The translations under genes were made by a program, and so were the position numbers. A stretch of 5,932 nucleotides of DNA, taken from assembly GCA_030039815.1 (NCBI GenBank), contig JASHUW010000233.1, forward strand, positions 1 to 5,932, written 5' to 3'. Shown here piece by piece: positions 1 through 4,709 of this stretch. Source of the stretch: Alphaproteobacteria bacterium (GTDB lineage: Bacteria; Pseudomonadota; Alphaproteobacteria; ATCC43930; CGMCC-115725). The stretch's first letter is position 1. Each line of letters starts with the position of its first letter. A model generated the notes under the pieces. The model saw only the letters and a program-made list of their open reading frames with translations, made no database searches and had not been told where the DNA came from.

Positions 1-468
1 GATCGCGCCGATCCGCGCGCAGGCGAGCATCGCGAACGCCGCCTCGGGGATCATCGGCATGTAGATCGTGACCCGGTCGCCCTTCTTGACGCCGCGCGAC
101 TTCAGCACATTAGCGAGGCGGCTGACGGCCTCGTGCAGCTCCTTGTAGGTGACCTTGCGGTCTTCCTTCGGGTCATCACCTTCCCAGAGGATCGCGACCT
201 GGTCGCCGTGCTTCGCGAGGTGCCGGTCGATGCAATTGTAGGAGGCGTTGAGCGTGCCGTCCTCGTACCATTTGATCGATACATCGCCGTCATAAGAGGC
301 GTTCATCACCTTGGTGTAGGGCTTGATCCAGTCGAGCCGTTTGCCCTCGCGACCCCAGAACCCGCTGGGGTCGTCGATCGACTCCCTGTAGAGCTGGAAA
401 TACTGCTCCTCGGTGATCTTGCCGATCTTCGCGTGCGTGGTGATCTCGATCAAATTGCCGTCCGGCAT
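1..468 (-). CDS. acs: Acetyl-CoA synthetase, AMP-forming (5' part; truncated by window edge)
   Basis: Acetyl-CoA synthetase activates acetate with ATP and CoA, through acetyl-AMP, to acetyl-CoA in the cytoplasm. Seen: 156 codons are open from ATG 466-468 to base 1 with no stop; the full family length is about 650 residues, so only the N-terminal quarter is here. The translation has the characteristic N-terminal blocks FWGREGKRLDWIKPY (about 37-51), VSIKWYEDGTLNASYNCIDRHL (about 62-83, with the WYEDGTLN and N-C-x-DRHL signature), AILWEGDD, YKELH and IYMPMIPEAAFAMLACARIGA near the window edge, which closely follow E. coli Acs from memory. The adenylation core motifs and the regulatory acetylated lysine lie outside the window. 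The start is supported by a strong Shine-Dalgarno (GGAGG, 475-479) six bases upstream. It is the last gene of the minus-strand run but has its own roughly 90-base leader, so it probably has its own promoter. Confidence 0.96.
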   Translation of the reverse strand, partial: MPDGNLIEITTHAKIGKITEEQYFQLYRESIDDPSGFWGREGKRLDWIKPYTKVMNASYDGDVSIKWYEDGTLNASYNCIDRHLAKHGDQVAILWEGDDPKEDRKVTYKELHEAVSRLANVLKSRGVKKGDRVTIYMPMIPEAAFAMLACARIGAI

Positions 469-472
469 CTCA

Positions 473-479
473 CTCCTCC
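473..479 (-). promoter_or_regulatory. Ribosome-binding site of acs
   Basis: On the minus strand the sequence reads GGAGGAG. Its GGAGG core ends six bases before the acs ATG. This is the strongest Shine-Dalgarno in the window and fixes the acs start. Confidence 0.8.
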
Positions 480-504
480 CGGGTACGACTGAACGCTTTC
501 GTGA

Positions 505-533
505 GATATGGCGCAGAGTGAGTGAGGGCGCAA
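505..533 (-). promoter_or_regulatory. Possible acs promoter (weak match)
   Basis: On the minus strand, TTGCGC (528-533) and CATATC (505-510) are 17 bases apart, about 36 bases upstream of the acs start codon. Each hexamer matches the sigma-70 consensus at only about three of six positions. It is a candidate by spacing and position only. It lies in the 89-base leader (469-557) between acs and the DUF559 gene, where no other clear element is visible. Confidence 0.2.
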
Positions 534-557
534 TTTTTTGTCTCACGAATGCGGCAC

Positions 558-953
558 CTAGACCCCTCTACCGCTTGCGGGAGAGGGAGGGGCCCATCGC
601 GGCAGCGATGGGAGGGTGAGGGTAGGCCGTCCCCGAATACTCTCGAGGATGTGCTCGGCAACCGCCGCAGCGCTTTGCGACACGTCGTTGTTCCAGACCC
701 TGATAACGTGCCAGCCGTGACGCTCCAGCCACGCAGTTCGCCGCCCATCTGTTTCGCTGTCGGCGTGCTGGCTCCCGTCGACTTCGATGACCAGGCGATG
801 GCTGATCGAGACAAAATCGGCGATGTAAGGGCCAATCGGACGCTGGCGTCGAAATTTATATCCCGCGAGTCTGCGATCGCGTAGCGCCAGCCATAATCGC
901 CGCTCGGCGTCCGTTTGATTCCTTCGGAGGTGGCGTGCGGTTTCGCTAGCCAT
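558..953 (-). CDS. DUF559 endonuclease-fold protein, flanked by and partly encoded in repeats
   Basis: A 131-residue protein of the DUF559 family (PF04480), which has the Vsr/restriction-endonuclease-like fold; its biological role is not established. Seen: an N-terminal helix RRNQTDAERRLWLALRDRRL (about 10-29), then GYKFRRQRPIGPYIADF with Asp46, then LVIEVDGSQH with Glu57, Asp59 and His63, then HVIRVWNNDV. This is the conserved D / ExD / H pattern of a metal-dependent nuclease core, so the active site looks intact. The natural domain ends near residue 109. Residues 110-131, a Pro/Ser/Arg/Gly-rich tail, are translated from repeat copy 563-622, and the stop lies just beyond it at 558-560. The ATG at 951-953 is only three bases from the opposite repeat copy (957-1007), whose GGGTGAGGG end is the only Shine-Dalgarno-like sequence. 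The gene looks inserted between the EVE gene and acs. I am sure of the family; the reaction is inferred from the fold. Confidence 0.88.
   Translation of the reverse strand: MASETARHLRRNQTDAERRLWLALRDRRLAGYKFRRQRPIGPYIADFVSISHRLVIEVDGSQHADSETDGRRTAWLERHGWHVIRVWNNDVSQSAAAVAEHILESIRGRPTLTLPSLPRWAPPSPASGRGV
563..622 (+). repeat. Palindromic repeat copy A (3' side of DUF559 gene)
   Basis: The outer hairpin has arms CCCTCTACCGC (564-574) and GCGGGAGAGGG (577-587), 10 of 11 positions paired, with TT between. After AGGG/G comes an inner perfect hairpin, CCCATCGC (593-600) and GCGATGGG (605-612), loop GGCA, then AGGGTGAGGG (613-622). The outer arm and the GGGTGAGGG end recur in inverted orientation in copy B. 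It is translated as the C-terminal tail of the DUF559 protein. No T-tract follows on either strand, so it is not an obvious terminator. Confidence 0.85.
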
Positions 954-1007
954 TGACCCTCACCCGCCTCGCTCCGCTCGGCACCCTCTCCCGCAAGCGG
1001 GAGAGGG
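564..1007. mobile_element. Putative cassette: DUF559 gene between inverted hairpin repeats
   Basis: A 444-base unit is delimited by inverted copies of the same module. Each end has an outer hairpin with core GGAGAGGG/CCCTCTCC pointing outward and a GGGTGAGGG/CCCTCACCC block pointing inward. The DUF559 gene fills the space between. I see no obvious target-site duplication next to the outer hairpins. Calling it mobile is an inference from the end structure and from a gene-free counterpart at 4575-4702. It could instead be chance insertion of two common intergenic repeats around a resident gene. Confidence 0.45.
957..1007 (+). repeat. Palindromic repeat copy B (5' side of DUF559 gene)
   Basis: It begins with CCCTCACCC (957-965), runs through an imperfect GC-rich middle, and ends in an outer hairpin with perfect 11-base arms CCCTCTCCCGC (984-994) and GCGGGAGAGGG (997-1007) around AA. 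It is the inverted counterpart of copy A: the outer hairpin matches copy A's reverse complement at 23 of 24 positions. It fills almost the whole 59-base gap between the EVE stop (1013-1015) and the DUF559 start. Confidence 0.85.
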
Positions 1008-1012
1008 AAAGG

Positions 1013-1426
1013 TTAAGCCTTGATCCCCGCCATCTTGCAGACGGCTGCCCATTCGGCGTCGGTGACCGGGCAGACAGAGAGTCGCGACTGCCGGATCAGT
1101 GCCATGTTCTTGAGTTCCGGCGTCGTCTTCATCTCGGCCAGCGTCACCGGTTTGTTGACCGGCATCACCGGCGCGACATCGACGAGCCCGAAATGTGGGC
1201 TCGGCTCGTCCGGGTTCGGGTAGAACCCGCGCACGATCTCGACCACGCCGACGATCTCCTTGCCCTCGTTCGAGTGGTAGAAGAAGGCGCGCTCGCCCTC
1301 CTTCATCGCTTTCATGTTGTTGGCGGCCTGGAAATTGTGGACGCCGTCCCAATGGGTGCGCTTGTCCTTGACCATCTGCGCCCACGGATATTTCGCCGGT
1401 TCGGATTTCACCAGCCAGTGCGCCAT
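1013..1426 (-). CDS. EVE domain-containing protein (THYN1-like)
   Basis: A 137-residue stand-alone EVE domain (PF01878, formerly DUF55), related to eukaryotic thymocyte nuclear protein 1 and to the PUA/YTH fold. The family is thought to bind modified bases in DNA or RNA; the ligand of this member is unknown. Seen: the N-terminal hallmark MAHWLVKSEP followed by YPWAQM, then HWDGVHNFQAANNMKAMKEGERAFFYHS (about 25-52), the typical WDGVRNxQArNxLr and vGDxxlfYHS blocks, then IVGVVEIVRGFYPNPDE and, near the end, LIRQSRLSV, matching the usual 'L-x-x-x-RLSV' motif. Full length for the family. The start is supported by GAGGGGG (1432-1438) five bases upstream; this overlaps the thpR stop, so translation is probably coupled to thpR. 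Confidence 0.93.
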   Translation of the reverse strand: MAHWLVKSEPAKYPWAQMVKDKRTHWDGVHNFQAANNMKAMKEGERAFFYHSNEGKEIVGVVEIVRGFYPNPDEPSPHFGLVDVAPVMPVNKPVTLAEMKTTPELKNMALIRQSRLSVCPVTDAEWAAVCKMAGIKA

Positions 1427-1436
1427 CGCGGCCCCC

Positions 1437-1973
1437 TCATCCCTTCAATTCATAATCCGCTTGGTCTTCATAAACCGAGCCGGCCTTGGTCGGATAGCTG
1501 GCGATCAGGCTGAACTGTTCGACGCGCAGCGGCTCCGCACGGAATTGCGCATGTGAGTGCAGAAAATGCTGAATGTCAGTGCGCTTCGGGTCGCGCAGCC
1601 GGGCGAGCGTCACGTGCGGGGCGAATTTGCGTGGCTCCGGCGGTAGCCCGGCGCGGATCAACGCCTGCTCGATCTTGCTCTGCAACGTACTGAGCGCCGG
1701 CTCGCGATCGACCCCGATCCAGAGCTGGCGCGGCTTGCCGTTGCCGAACACGCCGGCGCCCGCGAGCTGCAGCGAAAACGGCCGCGCCTTGAGGCGCAGA
1801 AGGGTTTCGTCGACATCCGCCGCCGTGCCTTCGTCGACCTCGCCGATAAATCGCAGGGTCAGGTGGAAATTGCCCGGATCGACCCATTTCGCGCCCGTCA
1901 CGCCGCTCTGCAGCAGCGACAGGCGGAGCTTCAATTCCGGGGGAAACTCGATCCCGACAAAGAGGCGGAGCAT
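1437..1973 (-). CDS. thpR: RNA 2',3'-cyclic phosphodiesterase (2H family)
   Basis: ThpR (LigT; often annotated 2'-5' RNA ligase) belongs to the 2H phosphoesterase family and opens 2',3'-cyclic phosphates on RNA ends in the cytoplasm; the ligase activity is the reverse, side reaction. Seen: a 178-residue protein, normal length, starting MLRLFVGIEFP, a typical family N-terminus. The two catalytic tetrapeptides are intact: HLTL at 37-40, inside NFHLTLRFIGEV, and HVTL at 120-123, inside FAPHVTLARL. KWVDPGNFH before the first motif and the late SYPTKAGSVYE strand also fit the family. The ATG at 1971-1973 has only a weak AAGG upstream. It lies between a hairpin (1995-2020) and the EVE gene, whose start is 10 bases past this stop, so thpR and the EVE gene are likely co-transcribed and both may act on RNA. 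Confidence 0.95.
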   Translation of the reverse strand: MLRLFVGIEFPPELKLRLSLLQSGVTGAKWVDPGNFHLTLRFIGEVDEGTAADVDETLLRLKARPFSLQLAGAGVFGNGKPRQLWIGVDREPALSTLQSKIEQALIRAGLPPEPRKFAPHVTLARLRDPKRTDIQHFLHSHAQFRAEPLRVEQFSLIASYPTKAGSVYEDQADYELKG

Positions 1974-1994
1974 TCGTTGCCCTTATTTCTTATT

Positions 1995-2020
1995 GTCGTC
2001 CCGGCTTTCGCCGGGACGAC
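1995..2020. repeat. Perfect 11-bp hairpin with GAAA tetraloop (REP-like)
   Basis: Arms GTCGTCCCGGC (1995-2005) and GCCGGGACGAC (2010-2020) are perfectly complementary around TTTC. On the minus strand, the transcribed one, the loop is GAAA, a stable GNRA tetraloop. It lies three bases past the FIST stop and 21 bases before the thpR start. No U-run follows on the minus strand (it reads AATAAGAAATAAGG). It is therefore more likely a REP-type repeat or an mRNA-end stabiliser or attenuator than a strong intrinsic terminator. Similar sequences are common between genes in alphaproteobacteria. Confidence 0.8.
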
Positions 2021-2023
2021 AGG

Positions 2024-3157
2024 TCACGTAAACAGCGTCAAAATCCCGGTGTGGCCGTAGAGCCGGTCGCGCGAGATTTCGCCATTGGCGAAGAACCCGA
2101 CCAGCGGGAAATCGCCGAGCGCCTCGCGGATCACCGTCGCTTCGACCCCTTCCTCGCCGAACAGCGAGACGCCGCGCGCGACGCAGCTGACATACACCCC
2201 GGCCTTGGGCGGGCCAGAGAGGCGCCCGGCCAGCTGCCTGACCATCCGCGTCAGGTCCTGCTTGGCGCTTTCCGGATCGCGGCGGCAGAACAGGATTGGA
2301 TCGCCCGGCGACACCTCGGCGCCGAGCACGATCCAGCCCTGGCCCGGGTCGATCGCCATCAGATTGCGCACCAGGTAGTCGCCGGTATCGGAGCCGGTCA
2401 CCGGCAGCCCGGCGAAAATGATGCCGCCGACCCGGCGCATGTTTTGCGCCAATTCCGGGCCGATATCCTCGCGGAACACGTCGAGCGCGGGCCGCCCGTC
2501 GATCACCATCACGACATTGTCGCGGGCTTCGTCGATCCGCCGCACCGGGCCAATGGGCATGCAGCCTTGGGAGAGCGCCGTCGCCACGCCGACATCGGGC
2601 GCGAGCATCAGCCCGGCCATGCCGCCGGCGTCGACGCCCGGCGCGTTGCCGCGACCGGTACGCGCGACGAGTGTCGCGCCGGTGCGGTGCGAGACCAGGC
2701 CGCCGACCAGAAACGCCCCGGTCGCCGCGCCCGCGTCAACCGTGGCGCGCAGCAGATCGGGGCAGCGCGGGTCGGCGTGCACCAGCGCGAGGATCGGCTG
2801 CATCGCCTCGATCCACCTGCCGTGCAGACGCGGCAGGTCGGCGGCGGGGTCGCCGGTCGAGGCGAAGATGCGGAACGAATCCTCCGGCACCGCGGCGGTC
2901 AGCACCGCGGCGGCGGGCTGGTCGTAGACTTCCTCGCCGGCGGCGCAGACGCCGAGGCCGACGCCGCCGGTCCAGTGATCGATACCGGTTCCGGAGGCCA
3001 GCTCGTCGACCAGCTGCGGCAGGACCTGTGCCGCCGGCTCGCTGACATAGAGGATGCCAAGCGTCGCCTCCGCCTCGCGCGGCAACTGGGCGACGAGCCG
3101 GGCGCCAAGCGTCGCCGGATCGCCCGAGGCGAAAGCCGCGGTGAAGCCGGCGCTCAC
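2024..3157 (-). CDS. FIST sensory-domain protein (FIST_N + FIST_C)
   Basis: A 377-residue cytoplasmic protein made of FIST_N (PF08495, roughly residues 30-200) and FIST_C (PF10442, roughly 205-355), with no attached kinase, cyclase or chemotaxis domain. FIST is described as a small-ligand-binding sensory domain, proposed from gene context to bind amino acids or similar molecules. Seen: the Gly/Ala-rich N-terminal half with LGILYVSEPAAQVLPQLVDEL and HWTGGVGLGVCAAGEEVYDQPAAAV, and the C-terminal end VYVSCVARGVSLFGEEGVEATVIREALGDFPLVGFFANGEI...LYGHTGILTLF, the diagnostic FIST_C ending (C-x-x-RG-x-x-L, G-x-x-x-GEI, and a final H/Y-x-G-x-x-x-L block). The start is GTG at 3155-3157. It overlaps the tesA stop in the string GTGA and has GGAGAG (3164-3169) six bases upstream, so translation is coupled to tesA. 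No signal peptide or membrane segment is visible. Confidence 0.9.
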   Translation of the reverse strand: MSAGFTAAFASGDPATLGARLVAQLPREAEATLGILYVSEPAAQVLPQLVDELASGTGIDHWTGGVGLGVCAAGEEVYDQPAAAVLTAAVPEDSFRIFASTGDPAADLPRLHGRWIEAMQPILALVHADPRCPDLLRATVDAGAATGAFLVGGLVSHRTGATLVARTGRGNAPGVDAGGMAGLMLAPDVGVATALSQGCMPIGPVRRIDEARDNVVMVIDGRPALDVFREDIGPELAQNMRRVGGIIFAGLPVTGSDTGDYLVRNLMAIDPGQGWIVLGAEVSPGDPILFCRRDPESAKQDLTRMVRQLAGRLSGPPKAGVYVSCVARGVSLFGEEGVEATVIREALGDFPLVGFFANGEISRDRLYGHTGILTLFT

Positions 3158-3846
3158 GACTTGCTCTCCGCGCTCGCGCCGGCGATCATCTTCGCCACCA
3201 GTGGCGCGATGTGATCGACCATCACCGCGACGCCGCGTTCGTTCGGGTGCAGCCCGTCGGGCTGGTTCAGTGCTGGGTTCATCGCCACGCCCTCCAGAAG
3301 GAACGGATAGAGCGGCACACCGTGCGCCTTTGCCAGGTCGGGATAGATCGCATCGAATTCATCCGCGTACCGCGCGCCCCAGTTGGCCGGGGCCAGCATG
3401 CCGAGCAGCAGGATTTTGGCGCCTGAGGCCGCGATCTTATCGATCATCTCGTCGAGATTGGCGCGCACGATCTTGGGGTCGATGCCGCGCAGCGCATCGT
3501 TGGCGCCAAGCGCGAGGATCACGTAATCCGGCTTGTCGGCGAGCGCCCAGTCGAGCCGCGCGAGCCCGTCGGTCGTGGTATCGCCCGAGACGCCGGCATT
3601 GACGATCTTGACGTCGATCCCTTCGCCCTTGAGCCGCGCCTGCAGTTGCGCGGGAAACGCTTCGCTCGCCGGCAGGCCGAGCCCCGCCGTCAGGCTGTCG
3701 CCAAAGGCGAGCACTTCGGGTGACTTGGCTGGGGCCGGCACGGCGGCGAGCAACAATATCGCGTTGAAAACGGCCCCGGCCACGCCATATCGACGGAGCT
3801 TTTGCGCGGCTCTCCGGTTTGACTCGACATGACCGTCTCGCCCCAT
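3154..3846 (-). CDS. tesA: Arylesterase / lysophospholipase L1-like SGNH hydrolase (TesA family)
   Basis: A periplasmic SGNH hydrolase that splits acyl esters and thioesters; relatives are called arylesterase, thioesterase I or lysophospholipase L1. With the ATG at 3844-3846 it has 230 residues. Residues 1-40 form a signal peptide: an Arg/Lys-rich stretch (RRAAQKLRRY, 11-20), a hydrophobic core GVAGAVFNAILLLAAVP, and an APA|KS cleavage site after residue 40. Catalytic blocks are complete: FGDSLTAG with nucleophile Ser51, NAGVSGDTT with oxyanion Gly88, LGANDALRG with Asn116, and DGLHPNERG with Asp197 and His200. An in-frame ATG at 3880-3882 would add 12 residues; neither start has a good Shine-Dalgarno, and I chose the shorter because the longer form pushes the signal peptide further from the end. 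Its 5' end overlaps the divergent ABC ATPase gene. The same tesA / ybbA-ybbP pairing exists in E. coli, which points to a shared function. Confidence 0.93.
   Translation of the reverse strand: MGRDGHVESNRRAAQKLRRYGVAGAVFNAILLLAAVPAPAKSPEVLAFGDSLTAGLGLPASEAFPAQLQARLKGEGIDVKIVNAGVSGDTTTDGLARLDWALADKPDYVILALGANDALRGIDPKIVRANLDEMIDKIAASGAKILLLGMLAPANWGARYADEFDAIYPDLAKAHGVPLYPFLLEGVAMNPALNQPDGLHPNERGVAVMVDHIAPLVAKMIAGASAESKS
3164..3169 (-). promoter_or_regulatory. Ribosome-binding site of the FIST gene inside tesA
   Basis: On the minus strand GGAGAG lies six bases before GTG 3155-3157, within the last codons of tesA. It supports the GTG start and the 4-base stop/start overlap. Confidence 0.6.
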
Positions 3847-4551
3847 TCCGAGAGCCCAATCGTGGTTCTGAAGGATGTTCATTTAACACTGGGGAGCGCG
3901 GCCGGCCCCGTCAACATTTTGCGCGGGATTTCGCTGGAGATCGGCACGGGCGAGACGGTGGCCCTGCTGGGGCCGTCGGGCTCGGGCAAGTCGACCCTGA
4001 TGATGGTGGCGGCCGGGCTCGAGCGGCCGACCCGCGGCCGGGTCGCGGTCGCCGGCCAAGACCTCGGCGCGCTCGACGAGGACGGCCTGGCGCGGCTGCG
4101 GCGCGCCCATGTCGGCATCGTGTTCCAGGCGTTCCACCTGATCCCGACCATGACCGCGCTGGAAAACGTCGCGATTCCACTGGAGCTGGCAGGCGCGAGC
4201 GACGCGTTCGCGCGCGCCGCGGCGGCGCTCGACAGGGTGGGCCTCGACCATCGTCTCACGCATTACCCGGCGCAGCTTTCCGGCGGCGAGCAGCAGCGCG
4301 TCGCGATCGCCCGCGCTTTTGTCGCGGCGCCCCGGCTCATCCTCGCCGACGAGCTGACCGGCAATCTCGACGGCACGACCGGCGACATCGTCATCGATTG
4401 CCTGTTCGCCGAGCACGCGCGCCAGGGCACGAGCCTGTTGCTGATCACCCATGATGCCCGGCTGGCCGAACGCTGCGAGCGCCAGCTGCAGATGAGCGAC
4501 GGGCGTATCGTCGACGACCGCCGCGCCGCCCCGCTGCGTCGGGCGCTGTGA
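3829..4551 (+). CDS. ybbA: ABC transporter ATP-binding protein, YbbA/LolD/MacB type
   Basis: A 240-residue cytoplasmic ATPase that powers the adjacent FtsX-fold permease (the MacB/LolCDE/YbbAP group, which uses mechanical force rather than channel transport). Motifs are complete and in order: Walker A GPSGSGKST (48-56), Q-loop Gln100 in GIVFQAFHLIPTMTALENV, signature LSGGEQQR (150-157), Walker B LILADE (170-175, catalytic Glu175), TGNLD, and H-loop His208 in LLITHD. FHLIPTMTALENV is typical of the LolD/YbbA branch. One oddity: residue 176 is Leu (DELTGNLD) where the family nearly always has Pro (DEPTGNLD), a one-base change. The ATG at 3829 has no clear Shine-Dalgarno and lies inside the opposed tesA gene. 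The stop forms TGATG with a short downstream ORF. It is probably co-transcribed with the permease, and the substrate is likely hydrophobic. Confidence 0.94.
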   Translation: MTVSPHSESPIVVLKDVHLTLGSAAGPVNILRGISLEIGTGETVALLGPSGSGKSTLMMVAAGLERPTRGRVAVAGQDLGALDEDGLARLRRAHVGIVFQAFHLIPTMTALENVAIPLELAGASDAFARAAAALDRVGLDHRLTHYPAQLSGGEQQRVAIARAFVAAPRLILADELTGNLDGTTGDIVIDCLFAEHARQGTSLLLITHDARLAERCERQLQMSDGRIVDDRRAAPLRRAL

Positions 4552-4574
4552 TGAAAATCGCTCGCAGAATATCT

Positions 4575-4702
4575 CCCTCTCCACCCCCGGGGGTGGAGAG
4601 GGTCGGGGTGAGGCGGGGGATTCCAGAGGTGCCACCTCGTGCCCACCTCACCCGCCCTCGGCTTCGCATCGGACACCCTCTCCTCCCAATGGGCGGAGAG
4701 GG
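4575..4702. repeat. Inverted pair of palindromic repeats (copy C), no gene inside
   Basis: Left end: a perfect 28-base palindrome, CCCTCTCCACCCCC (4575-4588) and GGGGGTGGAGAGGG (4589-4602), then GGTGAGGCGGG (4607-4617). Right end: CCCACCTCACC (4642-4652), the inverted match of that block at 10 of 11, then a GC-rich middle, then a hairpin with arms 4676-4687 and 4691-4702 (core CCCTCTCC/GGAGAGGG, one mismatch, loop AAT). In the centre GAGGT and ACCTC (4626-4638) form a small stem. The right half closely resembles copy B: CCTCACCCGCC, then CGC.TCGG, then CACCCTCTCC. The layout is the same as around the DUF559 gene, with about 24 bases between the inner blocks. It fills most of the 158-base gap between ATPase and permease. 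Confidence 0.85.
4697..4702 (+). promoter_or_regulatory. Permease ribosome-binding site supplied by the repeat
   Basis: AGAGGG, the end of the right outer hairpin arm of copy C, lies seven bases before ATG 4710-4712. No other purine-rich block is better placed. If the hairpin forms in the mRNA, this site would be inside the stem. Confidence 0.5.
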
Positions 4703-4709
4703 ATAAGAC

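Larger units (their letters stand above)
4551..4706 (+). other. 51-codon ORF bridging ATPase stop and permease start (repeat-derived)
   Basis: An ATG overlaps the ATPase stop as TGATG (4549-4553). The frame then stays open through the whole inverted-repeat pair to TAA 4704-4706, three bases before the permease ATG. The product would be Pro/Arg/Gly-rich (begins MKIARRISPS, ends PMGGEG) with no recognisable domain. I do not think it is a protein gene. It may be a fortuitous reading of repeat DNA, or it may carry ribosomes from the ATPase to the permease start. Confidence 0.2.

Noticed and set aside
533..539. T6 run near 534-539 as an intrinsic terminator
   Set aside because: The only preceding stem on the plus strand is four base pairs (GCGC/GCGC), and no plus-strand gene ends there; on the minus strand the run is A-rich and lies in the acs leader.
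564..1007. Target-site duplication around the DUF559 cassette
   Set aside because: The bases just outside the outer hairpins (left CCTAGAC, right AAAGGTT) share no convincing direct repeat.
953..1513. A 186-codon plus-strand frame opposite the EVE gene
   Set aside because: Antisense shadow of an intact EVE domain; Arg/His/Leu-rich composition and no motif.
2051..3214. A 387-codon plus-strand open frame opposite the FIST gene
   Set aside because: It is the antisense shadow of a clearly recognisable FIST protein; its product is Arg/His/Asp/Gly-rich with no family motif, as expected from a mirrored GC-rich codon pattern.
3764..3791. TTGAAA-16-CATATC as the promoter of the ABC ATPase
   Set aside because: The -10 hexamer matches at only three of six positions, and such matches are expected by chance; it also lies in the tesA signal-peptide region.
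3880..3920. TTGACG and TTAAAT on the minus strand as the tesA promoter
   Set aside because: The spacing is about 22 bases, too long for a sigma-70 promoter.
4575..4702. CRISPR-like array or tandem repeats
   Set aside because: The copies are inverted pairs of hairpins with different loops, not direct repeats with uniform spacers.
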